Position numbers and translations under genes: made by a program
Shown here: piece by piece, positions 32,806-41,278 of the stretch
How the letters are laid out: each line of letters starts with the position of its first letter
Position numbering within the stretch: position 1 is the first letter of the stretch
Assembly: GCF_000744815.1 (NCBI RefSeq)
Contig: NZ_JQMQ01000005.1
Location: forward strand, 442,055 to 506,054
From: Phaeacidiphilus oryzae TH49
GTDB lineage: Bacteria > Actinomycetota > Actinomycetes > Streptomycetales > Streptomycetaceae
Direction of reading: 5' to 3'
Length of the DNA: 64,000 nt
The notes under the pieces: generated by a model
Told to the model about the DNA's origin: nothing
Seen by the model: the letters and a program-made list of their open reading frames with translations, nothing else
The model's database searches: none

Positions 32806-33756
32806 ATGTCGTCCGCATCCCCCGTCCCGCCCTGGGACGTCCACCGCCCGCCGGCCGCCGAGGGCAGGGTCTTCCTGGTCACCGGCGGCAACGCCGGCAT
32901 CGGGTACTTCACCGCCGAGCAGCTGGCGGCGACCGGGGCGACCGTCGTGCTCGGCAGCCGGAGTCCGGCCCGGGCCGAGGCCGCCGAGTCCTCGATCCGG
33001 TCCCGCGTCCCCGGGGCGCGGGTGCGCTCGGTACGGCTGGACCTCGCCGACCTGTCCTCGCTGCCGGGGGCGGTGGAGTCGCTGGGGGTGGCACGCCTGG
33101 ACGCGGTGGTGCACAACGCCGGCGTGGCCCTCGACCACCCGCCCCGCCGGGAGACCGCGGACGGCCACGAGCTGATGTTCGGCACCAACCACCTCGGACA
33201 CTTCGCGCTCACCCGGTGGCTGATGCCGCTGCTCTCGGCCGCGCCCGCGGCCCGGGTGGTGACCGTGGGCAGCTTCGCGGCCAAGTCGGAGCGGCTCGAC
33301 CTGGACGACCTGCAGTCCCGGCGGGGGTACCGGCCCAAGCGCGGCTACGGCCGCTCCAAGCTGGCGCAGATGTACTTCGGGCTGGAGCTCGACCGCCGCC
33401 TCCGCGCCGCCGGCAGCACCGTGAGCAGCGTGGTGGTCCATCCCGGCGGGGCGCTGGACGGCCTCGCCCCGGCCCGGCCGCCGCTGCACCGGCCCACCGC
33501 CGGCGCGCGGCTGCGGGCGGCCCCCGCGGCCCTCCTCGTCCAGGGGAAGCAGGCGGGCGCGTGGCCGGCGGTCCGGGCGGTGCTGGACCCCGCGGTGCGC
33601 GGCGGCCGGTTGTGGGGCCCGCGGGTCCTCGGGCTGCGCGGCCGGCCGCGAGCCGAACCGCTGTGGGCCCAGCTGACCGAGTACTTCGTCGCGGAGCGGC
33701 TGTGGGCGGCCTCCCGCGAGCTGACCGGGGAGGACCCGGGGGCCGTCACGGTTTGA
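32806..33756 (+). CDS. SDR-family NAD(P)-dependent oxidoreductase
   Basis: This 316-residue short-chain dehydrogenase resembles the retinol-dehydrogenase-like group. It has FLVTGGNAGIGYFTAEQL, AVVHNAGVAL, the Ser in VVTVGSFAAK, the catalytic YGRSK, and VVHPGG after the active site. I chose the ATG at 32806, with GAGGAG about 12 bases upstream; a frame beginning at 32740 adds an unconserved N-terminus. The stop overlaps the convergent DUF1801 gene stop by 11 bases, so there is no room for a terminator between them. Substrate is unknown. Confidence 0.88.
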   Translation: MSSASPVPPWDVHRPPAAEGRVFLVTGGNAGIGYFTAEQLAATGATVVLGSRSPARAEAAESSIRSRVPGARVRSVRLDLADLSSLPGAVESLGVARLDAVVHNAGVALDHPPRRETADGHELMFGTNHLGHFALTRWLMPLLSAAPAARVVTVGSFAAKSERLDLDDLQSRRGYRPKRGYGRSKLAQMYFGLELDRRLRAAGSTVSSVVVHPGGALDGLAPARPPLHRPTAGARLRAAPAALLVQGKQAGAWPAVRAVLDPAVRGGRLWGPRVLGLRGRPRAEPLWAQLTEYFVAERLWAASRELTGEDPGAVTV

Positions 33757-34093
33757 GCAACTCCCGGAAGAGCTCCCGCAGTTCGTCGTCCGGGATGCCC
33801 TCGGCGTCCCGGTCCCGCAGCCGCAGGGTGGCCTTTCCCGACAGCAGCTCCGGATGCCGCCCGGCGAATCCGCCGTCCCGGCCCTGCCAGCCGTAGAGGG
33901 ACACCCCGTGCGCCCACACCCCGAGGTGGAACCGGCGCGGGCCGGCGGTGTAGGTCGGCATCCGGTAGGCCAGGGTGACGGCGGCCTCCGGATGGACCTC
34001 CAGGATCAGCCGGTGGATCCGCTCGAAGAGCGCCCGCTGCTCGGGGGCGATGCCCTCGATGTAGGCGCGTACCTCGTCGTCCGGGTCGCGCAT
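33746..34093 (-). CDS. DUF1801 (YdhG-like) domain protein
   Basis: This 115-residue protein has the DUF1801 pattern: VRAYIEGIAPEQRALFERIHRLIL, VTLAYRMPTYTAGPRRFHLGVWAHGVSLYGW, and the C-terminal LRLRDRDAEGIPDDELRELFREL. The fold resembles YdhG/frataxin-like proteins; the activity is unknown to me. I chose the ATG at 34093, which has GGAG nine bases upstream; an in-frame ATG at 34114 would add seven residues. Its 3' end overlaps the SDR gene. It is divergent from the monooxygenase-like gene at 34187 across about 90 bases. Confidence 0.85.
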   Translation of the reverse strand: MRDPDDEVRAYIEGIAPEQRALFERIHRLILEVHPEAAVTLAYRMPTYTAGPRRFHLGVWAHGVSLYGWQGRDGGFAGRHPELLSGKATLRLRDRDAEGIPDDELRELFRELLKP

Positions 34094-34186
34094 GCCGTCC
34101 GTCTCCACCCCCATATTCTGCGCCCCCACGCGGCCGGCGGCCGGGTAGGCTCGCAGGCGGATCGCGGCGGCGAAGGGGGAGCGCAC

Positions 34187-34513
34187 GTGTCCGACCAGGA
34201 AATGTTCAGCGTCTACGGGCGGATGACCGCCCTGCCGGGGCGGCGCGAGGAGCTGGTCGACCGGCTTCTCGACGGGTTCCGCGCCGGGGGCACCGACAGC
34301 GGGCTGCTCGCCTTCAGCATCAACACCGCCCCCGACGACCCGGACACGGTCTGGCTGACCCAGCTGTGGAAGGACAGGGCGGCGCACGACGCCGTCACCC
34401 GTTCCGAGCCGGTCGCGGCGGCCACCCGCCGGGTGCTCCCGCTCCTGGCCCAGCCGCCCGAGGGCTCGTACGGCCATGCCCTCCACGTCCACGGCTGGGT
34501 GCCCGGGGCCTGA
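34187..34513 (+). CDS. Antibiotic biosynthesis monooxygenase (ABM)-domain protein
   Basis: This 108-residue protein is a ferredoxin-like ABM-domain monomer: MFSVYGRMTALPGRREELVDRLLDGF, LLAFSINTAPDDPDTVWLTQLWKDRAAHDAV. Proteins of this fold form dimers and act as cofactor-free oxygenases, heme-degrading enzymes or quinol scavengers. The GTG at 34187 has AAGGGGGA six bases upstream. Its stop codon lies in the small inverted repeat CTGACGGAACGTCAG. It stands alone before the second molybdenum hydroxylase operon. Confidence 0.85.
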   Translation: MSDQEMFSVYGRMTALPGRREELVDRLLDGFRAGGTDSGLLAFSINTAPDDPDTVWLTQLWKDRAAHDAVTRSEPVAAATRRVLPLLAQPPEGSYGHALHVHGWVPGA

Positions 34514-34524
34514 CGGAACGTCAG
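34510..34524. promoter_or_regulatory. Short inverted repeat CTGACG-GAA-CGTCAG
   Basis: This 6+3+6 palindrome covers the stop codon of the ABM-domain gene. A 14-of-15 match lies at the start of the amino-acid permease gene (51188-51202) and a weaker one after that gene (52756-52770). It could be a dispersed protein-binding site or chance. Confidence 0.3.
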
Positions 34525-34657
34525 CCGCCGGTCCCGCCGCACTCGGCCGCCCGGCCGTCGTGCGCGGTGGTTACGATGCCGACGAGCGATCTCAAGAGCA
34601 GGACCGGGACCGGCATCCGGAACCCCGGGGACCCCGGAACACCAGAGAAGGACGAGC

Positions 34658-35245
34658 ATGCCCCTGCCGAGTGAATCCGGCGGCATCACCATCACCCTGA
34701 CCATCAACGGCGAGAAGCGCACCCTTCCCGTCGACTCCCGCAGCACCCTCCTTGACGTGCTGCGCGAGCGGCTCGACCTGACCGGCAGCAAGAAGGGCTG
34801 CGACCAGGGCCAGTGCGGCGCCTGCACGGTGCTGCTTGACGGCCGGCGGGCGCTGTCCTGCCTGCAGCTGGCGGTCGCGGCCGAGGGCCGCGAGATCACC
34901 ACCATCGAGGGCGTCGCCGACGGCGACACCCTCCACCCGGTGCAGCAGGCCTTCCTCGAACTCGACGGCTACCAGTGCGGATACTGCACTCCCGGGCAGA
35001 TCTGCTCGGCGATAGCCGTCCTCGACGAGCACGCGGCCGGCTGGCCCTCCGCGGCCACCGAGGACGTCCGCCCGGAGGCCGGACCGCCACCGCTGACCGC
35101 CGAGGAGATCCGCGAGCGGATGAGCGGGAACCTCTGCCGCTGCGGGGCGTATGTGTCGATCGTCAAGGCCGTGCAGCAGGCGGCGGGCGCCGGCGGCGGC
35201 AAGGACGGTAAGGACGGCAAGGGCGTCAAGGAGGCCTCCGCGTGA
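34658..35245 (+). CDS. (2Fe-2S)-binding small subunit of second PaoABC-type oxidoreductase
   Basis: This 195-residue subunit parallels the gene at 2964-3509: GSKKGCDQGQCGACTVLLDG for the plant-type cluster, YQCGYCTPGQICSAI and GNLCRCGAYVSIV for the second [2Fe-2S] cluster. It differs by a Lys/Gly/Asp tail (KDGKDGKGVKEASA) encoded by short repeats. No Tat signal is present. The ATG has GAAGGACG upstream. The stop overlaps the GTG of the FAD gene. It is the first gene of the three-gene operon. Confidence 0.95.
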   Translation: MPLPSESGGITITLTINGEKRTLPVDSRSTLLDVLRERLDLTGSKKGCDQGQCGACTVLLDGRRALSCLQLAVAAEGREITTIEGVADGDTLHPVQQAFLELDGYQCGYCTPGQICSAIAVLDEHAAGWPSAATEDVRPEAGPPPLTAEEIRERMSGNLCRCGAYVSIVKAVQQAAGAGGGKDGKDGKGVKEASA

Positions 35246-36243
35246 GGGAGTTCGCATACCGCAGGGCCACCGACCTGGACGGCGCCCTGGCGCTGCTGGC
35301 GGAGGCGCCGGACCCGGCCGAGGCGCGGTTCCTCGGTGGGGGCACCAATCTGGTGGATCTGATGAAGTCCGGGGTGGAGCGGCCGTCGCTGCTGGTGGAT
35401 GTGCGGGAACTGCCGTTGGGCGGGATCGAGTCGACCGCGGAGGGCGGATTGCGGATCGGGGCCACGGTCAGCAACAGCGACCTGGCCGCAGATGGGGAGG
35501 TGCGGCGGCGCTATCCGCTGCTGGCGCAGGCGGTGCTGGCCGGGGCCTCGGGCCAGCTGCGCAACATGGCCACGGTCGGCGGCAACCTGCTGCAGCGCAC
35601 CCGCTGCGGCTACTTCGCCGACGTCAGCCGCCCGTGCAACAAGCGGGTCCCGGGCAGCGGCTGCCCGGCCATCCAGGGCGAGCACCACAACCACGCCATC
35701 CTGGGCGCCTCCCCGCACTGCGTGGCCGTCCACCCCTCCGACATGGGGGTGGCGCTGGCCGCGCTGGACGCCGTGGTGACCTACCGCACCGCGCAGGGCG
35801 AGGGGCGGCTCCCGCTCACCGACTTCTACCTCCCGGTCGGGGACTCCCCGCACCGGGAGACCGCGCTGCCGCCGGGCGCCCTGATCACCGGTGTGGTCCT
35901 GCCGCCGGCCCCGGTCGCCGCCCACTCGCGCTACCGCAAGGTGCGCGAGCGCGCCTCCTACGCCTTCGCGATCGGCTCGGTGGCGGCCGCCCTGGCGGTC
36001 GAGGGGGGCACGGTGCGGCAGGTGCGCCTGGCCCTGGGCGCGGTCGCCTCCCACCCCTGGCGGGCCCGGGCCGCCGAGGCGGCGCTGACCGGCCGCCCGG
36101 CCACCCCCGCCTCCTTCGCGGCCGCCGCCGAGGCCGAACTGGCCACCGCCGCACCCCTGCCCCACAACGGCTACAAGGTCACCCTCCTCCACAACCTCAT
36201 GGTCGCCGTCCTGACCGAACTCACCCAGGAGGCCACCCGATGA
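35242..36243 (+). CDS. FAD-binding medium subunit with [4Fe-4S] insert, second copy
   Basis: This 333-residue subunit matches the paralogue at 1936-2967. It has the FAD loop FLGGGTNLVDLMK, the core MATVGGNLLQRTRC, and the same four-cysteine insertion (RTRCGYF, RPCNKR, GSGCPA, SPHCVAVHPSD) that marks the PaoB/YagS type with an additional [4Fe-4S] cluster. It starts with GTG overlapping the small-subunit stop and ends with ATGA overlapping the large subunit. From 35320 to 35520 codon use is somewhat less GC-biased at third positions (CTGGTGGATCTGATG-type runs), perhaps a mosaic segment. Confidence 0.95.
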   Translation: MREFAYRRATDLDGALALLAEAPDPAEARFLGGGTNLVDLMKSGVERPSLLVDVRELPLGGIESTAEGGLRIGATVSNSDLAADGEVRRRYPLLAQAVLAGASGQLRNMATVGGNLLQRTRCGYFADVSRPCNKRVPGSGCPAIQGEHHNHAILGASPHCVAVHPSDMGVALAALDAVVTYRTAQGEGRLPLTDFYLPVGDSPHRETALPPGALITGVVLPPAPVAAHSRYRKVRERASYAFAIGSVAAALAVEGGTVRQVRLALGAVASHPWRARAAEAALTGRPATPASFAAAAEAELATAAPLPHNGYKVTLLHNLMVAVLTELTQEATR

Positions 36244-38384
36244 CCGTCAGCACCGGTGTCACCGGCACCGCCGCCACCCGCCTCCGGGAGGTCGGCGCGG
36301 CCCGCACCCGGGTCGAGGGCCTGGCCAAGGTGACCGGCGCGGCCCGCTACGCCGGCGAGCACGAGTTCGCCGAACTCGCCCACGGCTGGCTGGCGCTGTC
36401 CACCATCGCGCGCGGCCGGATCACCGCCCTGGACGACGGGCCGATCCTCGCCATGCCCGGCGTGCTCACCGTCCTCCACCACGGCAACGCCCCGCACCTG
36501 GAGCCGACCGAGAACCGGTTCGGCACCGACCCGACGCTGATGCTGCTGCAGAACGACCGGGTGCCGCACGCCGGCTGGCCGGTCGCGCTGGTCGTGGCGG
36601 AGACCTCGGAGCAGGCCCGGGAGGCCGCCGAGGCGCTGGCCGCCCACATCGAGTACGAGGAGGAGCCGCACGACACGGTCCTCACCGCGGACCACCCCGG
36701 CCTGCGCTCCGACGACTCGCGGCAGACCGAGAAGGGCGACGTGGAGGCCGGGCTCGCGGCCTCGGCGGTGGTCGTGGACGAGGAGTACACCACCCCCGAG
36801 GAGCACCACAACGCGATGGAGCCGCACGCCAGCACGGCCCGCTGGGAGGGCGGCCGGCTGGAGGTGGTGGACTCCAACCAGGGCTCCTTCCTGGTCGCCC
36901 AGGACCTGGCGAAGATCTTCTCGCTGGACGCCGCCTCGGTCCGGGTCCGCGCCGAGCACGTCGGCGGCGCCTTCGGCTCCAAGGGCTCGACCCGCCCGCA
37001 GGCGGTGCTGGCGGCCATGGCCGCGACGGTCCTCCAGCGTCCGGTACGGGTGGTGCTGACCAGGCGTCAGATGTTCTCGCTGGTCGGCTACCGCAGCCCC
37101 ACCGTGCAGCGGGTCCGGCTCGGCGCCGACGCCGACGGGCGGCTGCGCGCCTTCGACCACACCTCGTCCTGCCTGACCTCCTCCGTCTACGAGTTCGTCG
37201 AGCAGTGCTCGGCCTTCGGCCGGGTGATGTACGACGCGTCGGACGGCCACCGCACGGCGGACCGGGTGGTGCCGCTGGACGTCCCCACCCCGCGCTGGAT
37301 GCGGGGCCCCGCCCAGGCGCCCGGCTCCTTCGCGGTGGAGTCGGCGCTCGACGAGCTGGCCGAGAAGTGCGGGATCGACCCGGTCGAGCTGCGGGTGCGC
37401 AACGACCCGGCCGCCGGGCCGGTCTCCGGACTGCCGTTCAGCACCCGGCGGCTGCCGGAGTGCTTCCGGGAGGGTGCCCGCCGCTTCGGCTGGGCGGACC
37501 GGGACCCGCGCCCGGGCGTCCGCCGGGACGGCCGCTGGCTGCTCGGCACCGGCACCGCCGCGGCCGTCTACCACTCCAGCGCGGCCCCCTCGACGGCCTC
37601 GGTGACGGCGGAGCCGGACGGCGGCTTCACCGTCCGGATCACCGCCGCCGACATCGGCACCGGCGCGCGCACGGCGCTCACCCAGATCGCCGCCGACGCG
37701 CTGGAGGTGGCGCCGGGCCGGATCCGGATGCGGATCGCGGACAGCGACTTCGGCCCGGCGATGATCGCCGGCGGCTCGATGGGCACCCGCTCCTGGGCCT
37801 GGGCGATCACCGCGGCCGCGGCTGAGCTGCGCGAGCGGCTGGCGCTGCTGGGCCCCGGCGGAGCGGTGCCGCCGGAGGGGATCACCGTCCGCTCGGACAC
37901 CACGGACGCCATCCGCGCCCTCGCCCAGCGCGAACGGCACACCTTCGGCGCCCAGTTCGCGGAGGTGGCGGTGGACCCGCTGACCGGCGAGGTGCGGGTG
38001 CGGCGGATGCTCGGGATGTTCGCGGCCGGCCAGGTGGTCAACCCGCTGACCGCCCGCAACCAGCTGGTCGGCGGAATGATCTGGGGCATCTCGATGGCGC
38101 TCCACGAGGAGGCCGTCCGCGACCCGGCCACCGGCGCGCTGGCCAACGGCGATCTGGCGGGCTACCACGTGGCGGCCAACGCCGACGTCCCGCTGGTCGA
38201 GGCGGACTGGGTGGACGACCCGGACCCGGAGGACCCGGTGGGGGTGAAGGGCGTCGGCGAGGTCGGCATCGTCGGAGTGGCGGCGGCCATCGCCAACGCC
38301 GTGTGGCATGCGACCGGCGTCCGGCACCGGCGGCTTCCGCTGCGCCCGGACCGGATCCTGACGGCGGGCACCGCCGTCGGCTGA
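36240..38384 (+). CDS. Molybdopterin-binding large subunit of second PaoABC-type oxidoreductase
   Basis: This complete 714-residue subunit shows what the truncated copy at the left edge would look like. Marks are KVTGAARYAGEHEF, NAMEPHAS, EHVGGAFGSKG, ADIGTGARTALTQIAAD and, near the C-terminus, GVKGVGEVGIVGVAAAIANA, whose Glu is the expected catalytic base at molybdenum. No export signal is present. It closes the operon 34658-38384 and is followed by a strong hairpin. No XdhC-type maturation gene is adjacent to either operon, although PaoABC enzymes need one (PaoD); it must be encoded elsewhere. Confidence 0.95.
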   Translation: MTVSTGVTGTAATRLREVGAARTRVEGLAKVTGAARYAGEHEFAELAHGWLALSTIARGRITALDDGPILAMPGVLTVLHHGNAPHLEPTENRFGTDPTLMLLQNDRVPHAGWPVALVVAETSEQAREAAEALAAHIEYEEEPHDTVLTADHPGLRSDDSRQTEKGDVEAGLAASAVVVDEEYTTPEEHHNAMEPHASTARWEGGRLEVVDSNQGSFLVAQDLAKIFSLDAASVRVRAEHVGGAFGSKGSTRPQAVLAAMAATVLQRPVRVVLTRRQMFSLVGYRSPTVQRVRLGADADGRLRAFDHTSSCLTSSVYEFVEQCSAFGRVMYDASDGHRTADRVVPLDVPTPRWMRGPAQAPGSFAVESALDELAEKCGIDPVELRVRNDPAAGPVSGLPFSTRRLPECFREGARRFGWADRDPRPGVRRDGRWLLGTGTAAAVYHSSAAPSTASVTAEPDGGFTVRITAADIGTGARTALTQIAADALEVAPGRIRMRIADSDFGPAMIAGGSMGTRSWAWAITAAAAELRERLALLGPGGAVPPEGITVRSDTTDAIRALAQRERHTFGAQFAEVAVDPLTGEVRVRRMLGMFAAGQVVNPLTARNQLVGGMIWGISMALHEEAVRDPATGALANGDLAGYHVAANADVPLVEADWVDDPDPEDPVGVKGVGEVGIVGVAAAIANAVWHATGVRHRRLPLRPDRILTAGTAVG

Positions 38385-38401
38385 CCGGTCGCGGCCCGTT
38401 C

Positions 38402-38438
38402 CGCTCCCGGGGTCGACGCGAGGTCGACGCCGGGAGCG
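38402..38438. terminator. Bidirectional terminator after second PaoABC operon
   Basis: CGCTCCCGGGGTCGAC and GTCGACGCCGGGAGCG form a 16-bp stem with one mismatch and loop GCGAG. It lies between the large-subunit stop (plus) and the glycosidase-like gene stop (minus). Confidence 0.85.
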
Positions 38439-38478
38439 GGCCGGCCGCCGGTCGGGGGCGAGCGGCCGGAACCGGCGG

Positions 38479-39762
38479 TCAGCCCTGCCGGCCGTCGATC
38501 GAGCGGAACTCGTCGAACCAGGTGAGGTTCCGGCCGGGCAGCCCGTCCGAGCCCTGCTGGACGGTGTGCGGGCAGAAGACGCTGTTCAGCACCCACGGCG
38601 TCTTGTGCGGCCCGAACTGCGAGGACATCGCGGCGTCCTGGCTGATCCCGTAGCCGGCCACGGCCAGCTTGCCGGTCTTGCGGAACCGCGCCATCTGCGC
38701 GGTCAGGAAGCTCCGGTGGGCCTGGAACCAGTCGCAGGAGTCGACGAACTCGTTCCACTTCTGCTCGCTGAACGGCTGCTTCAGGGCGTCCTGGATCACC
38801 TGCCAGACGAGGGTGCCGGCGGGCAGCCCGTAGCGCTTGGCGAAGTCGCTCGGCGCCGGGTCGGAGAGGTGCGCCTTCCAGAGCTGCACCAGGGAGAACT
38901 CGGTGGCCAGGAACCGCTGGTCGTCGCGGAGGTAGGGACGGACGTAGTCCACGTACTCCTGCGCCTCGGCGGCGCTGGCCACGTGCGGGTGGATGTCCAC
39001 CCCTGAGATCGCGCGGTTCTGCGCGACGAAGGTCATCCAGCGCTTGGTCTGCGGGGTGCGCTGCTCGGGCTTGTCGAGCCCGGTGAGCGCGCCCATGTAG
39101 ATCCGCGTCCGGGAGCCCGAACCGAAGTGGGCGTCCCGGTACTGGATGACGTGCTGGGCGAGGGACTCGTAGAACTCGTTGATCCGGCTGCTCTCGCGGT
39201 CGGCCTTGGCGGTCTCGTAGAAGGGCTCGTTGCCCACGCCCAGGATCGAGACCTTGTCCATGGCCACCGCGAGCACCTTGTCCAGGCGGTCCAGGGCGGT
39301 CCGCATCTCCGGGCTGCCGGGGGCGGGGAGGCCGCTGTCGTAGTTGAACTTCAGGGTCAGCACCGTGCCGTAGCCGCGGTCGACGGCCTCCAGCAGCTTC
39401 CGCATGCCGGTCTGCCCGGCGACCGTGCCGTGGTCGGCGTCCTGCATCAGGTAGAAGCAGCGCACCCAGGTCGCCGAGACGGCCTCCAGCTCACTGAAGT
39501 CGATCGCGTCCAGGCTCTGGTTGTAGTTGGCCGCCAGCACGCCGGTCGCGGCGGGCGCGGAGACCCTCGCCGTCGCGTCCGCCCCCGTGCTCGCGCTCGC
39601 GGAGGGCGAGCCGCCGGCGCCTCCGCCCTGCGCCGAGGCGCAGCCGGCCGCGCCGAGGGCGACCGCCGCCCCCGCTCCCGCCGACCATCCGAACACCCGC
39701 CGCCGCGAGGGCCGTCGCATCGCCGACCCGATCGGGCCCTCGCCCGACTCGCCGTCTCCCAC
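38479..39762 (-). CDS. Tat-exported glycosidase-like (GH-A clan-type) protein
   Basis: This 427-residue protein has a twin-arginine signal (RRPSRRRVFGWSAG then a hydrophobic stretch) ending at a possible lipobox AAGCAS. After a Ser/Ala linker comes a TIM-barrel-like domain: TWVRCFYLMQD, VLTLKFNYDSGLP, SILGVGNEPF, GVDIHPHV and FLATEFSLVQLW. The NEP in strand 4 and the Glu of ATEFS fit the acid/base and nucleophile of clan GH-A hydrolases, so a secreted polysaccharide-cleaving enzyme is likely, but no exact family can be named. The GTG at 39762 is used here; an in-frame ATG at 39720 would start right at the Tat signal and is a real alternative. Confidence 0.8.
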   Translation of the reverse strand: MGDGESGEGPIGSAMRRPSRRRVFGWSAGAGAAVALGAAGCASAQGGGAGGSPSASASTGADATARVSAPAATGVLAANYNQSLDAIDFSELEAVSATWVRCFYLMQDADHGTVAGQTGMRKLLEAVDRGYGTVLTLKFNYDSGLPAPGSPEMRTALDRLDKVLAVAMDKVSILGVGNEPFYETAKADRESSRINEFYESLAQHVIQYRDAHFGSGSRTRIYMGALTGLDKPEQRTPQTKRWMTFVAQNRAISGVDIHPHVASAAEAQEYVDYVRPYLRDDQRFLATEFSLVQLWKAHLSDPAPSDFAKRYGLPAGTLVWQVIQDALKQPFSEQKWNEFVDSCDWFQAHRSFLTAQMARFRKTGKLAVAGYGISQDAAMSSQFGPHKTPWVLNSVFCPHTVQQGSDGLPGRNLTWFDEFRSIDGRQG

Positions 39763-39972
39763 CGCTACCGTTTCCTCTCCGCCTCCGACTCAAGAACGCG
39801 GTCACTCAACCGCGCCCGGTGCCCGGCGGACCGGGCGACACGCGGAGCGCGGCCGCGGCGTGACGCCGCTCACGTCGAGTTCCGACCTTTCCGCGGGGAG
39901 GGCATGGCGGCCCCTCGAAGATCCTGCGAAGCCCTAAGCTGGCGGGCATCGACGAGGGTGAGGGGGCCCGGG

Positions 39973-41166
39973 GTGGGCGATGTGCTGGTGATCGGCGGGG
40001 GGATCGCGGGGCCGGCCACCGCGCTCGCCCTGCAGCGGGCCGGCCTCGACGGGATCGAGGTCTTCGAGGCGCAGCCGGAGGGCGGGGCGGACGCCGGCGC
40101 CTTCCTCACCCTGGCCGGCAACGGGGTGTTCGCCCTGGACCAGTTCGGAGCCGCCGGGCTGCTGGACCCGCTGGGCTTTCCGGTGCTGCGGATGAGCGTC
40201 CTCGGCGCGGACGGCTCGGCGCTCGCCGAGGACGTCCCGCTCGGCGACGCCGGTGACCCGCTCACCCACTACCGCTGCCTCCGCCGCGCCGAGCTGGCCC
40301 GGGCGCTGCGCGAGGAGGCGGTCCGGCGCGGCATCCCCGTCCGGCACGGCGCCCGGCTGACCGGGATCGCCCCGGACGACTCCGGAGAGAGCGTCACCGC
40401 CCTTTTCGCGGACGGCGGTTCGGCGACCGGACGGCTGCTGGTCGGCGCGGACGGGCTGCGCTCCGCCGTCCGCGCGGCGCTCTCCCCGGACGCGCCGGAC
40501 GCGGCTCCGGCCTACGCCGGCCAGCAGGTCTACTACGGCTACACCGACCAGGCCGATCCCCCGCACCGGGACTCGGCGCGGATCACCATGGTCCGGGGCA
40601 GCGGCGCCGCCTTCGGCTACCTCGTCTCGCCGGCCGGCGAGGCGCTGTGGTTCGCCAGGGTGCCGGGCCCGCCGCTCGGCCCGGAGGAGCTGGCCGGGAA
40701 CGGACCCGACGACTGGCGCCGCCGGCTGCTGCCGCTGCTCGCCGGCGACCGCACTCCGGCGGCCGGCCTGGTGGCCGCGACCGGTGCGGAGCTGATGGCC
40801 ACCAACGCCTGGCAGCTCACCCCTGGCCTGGTCTGGCGCGGTCCGCGCACGGTGCTGATCGGGGACGCCGCCCACGCCGCCTCCCCGGCCACCGGCCAGG
40901 GCGCCTCGATGGCCCTGGAGGACGCGGTGGTGCTCGCCAAGGCGCTGCGCGAGCTGCCCGTCCGGCAGGCGCTGCCGCGCTTCGAGGAGCTGCGCCGGCC
41001 GCGGGTGGAACGCAATATCGAGGTGAGCGGCGCCCTGACGGCACGGCGGCCCGCCGACCGCGGCCCGGTGGCCGACGCCGAGCGCGGTTCCCGCGGCCCG
41101 GTCACCCGGCTCGATCCGGAGCTGCGCGAACTCCTGGACTGGGGCCGGCAGTTGCCGACCCGCTGA
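39973..41166 (+). CDS. FAD-dependent monooxygenase (PHBH-like)
   Basis: This 397-residue flavoprotein has the three signatures of aromatic-hydroxylase-type monooxygenases: the N-terminal FAD loop LVIGGGIAGPATALAL, the DG motif in LVGADGLRSAVR near residue 160 and the GD motif in VLIGDAAHAASPATGQGASMALEDA near residue 300. The family inserts one oxygen atom using NAD(P)H. The GTG start follows GAGGGGG. It stands alone, divergent from the glycosidase-like gene and convergent with pyruvate carboxylase across a terminator. No aromatic-degradation or biosynthetic cluster is adjacent, so the substrate is unknown. Confidence 0.9.
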   Translation: MGDVLVIGGGIAGPATALALQRAGLDGIEVFEAQPEGGADAGAFLTLAGNGVFALDQFGAAGLLDPLGFPVLRMSVLGADGSALAEDVPLGDAGDPLTHYRCLRRAELARALREEAVRRGIPVRHGARLTGIAPDDSGESVTALFADGGSATGRLLVGADGLRSAVRAALSPDAPDAAPAYAGQQVYYGYTDQADPPHRDSARITMVRGSGAAFGYLVSPAGEALWFARVPGPPLGPEELAGNGPDDWRRRLLPLLAGDRTPAAGLVAATGAELMATNAWQLTPGLVWRGPRTVLIGDAAHAASPATGQGASMALEDAVVLAKALRELPVRQALPRFEELRRPRVERNIEVSGALTARRPADRGPVADAERGSRGPVTRLDPELRELLDWGRQLPTR

Positions 41167-41172
41167 GCGGTC

Positions 41173-41220
41173 CCGCGGGCTCCCGGCCGGGCCGCCGGCA
41201 GCGGCCAGGAGAGCCCGCGG
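41173..41220. terminator. Bidirectional terminator between monooxygenase and pyc
   Basis: CCGCGGGCTC and GAGCCCGCGG form a perfect 10-bp outer stem; the 28 bases between are themselves GC-rich and partly self-complementary. It starts seven bases after the monooxygenase stop and ends about 50 bases before the pyruvate carboxylase stop. Confidence 0.7.
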
Positions 41221-41278
41221 TCAGGACAGCCGGCCGTCAGGACAACCGGCGGTCAGGACAGCCCGCCGTCAGGACAGC
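41221..41278. repeat. 16-bp tandem repeat reaching into the pyc stop codon
   Basis: Three full 16-bp copies starting TCAGGACA at 41221, 41237 and 41253, and a partial fourth at 41269, form a direct array. The fourth copy contains the stop codon and last codons of pyruvate carboxylase, so the array appears to be a duplication of the gene's own 3' end that left several out-of-use stop codons behind. Confidence 0.85.

Noticed and set aside
35151-36239. N-terminal extension of the second molybdenum subunit frame back to 35151
   Set aside because: The true start is the ATG at 36240 overlapping the FAD-gene stop; the upstream frame is antiphase within two recognised genes.
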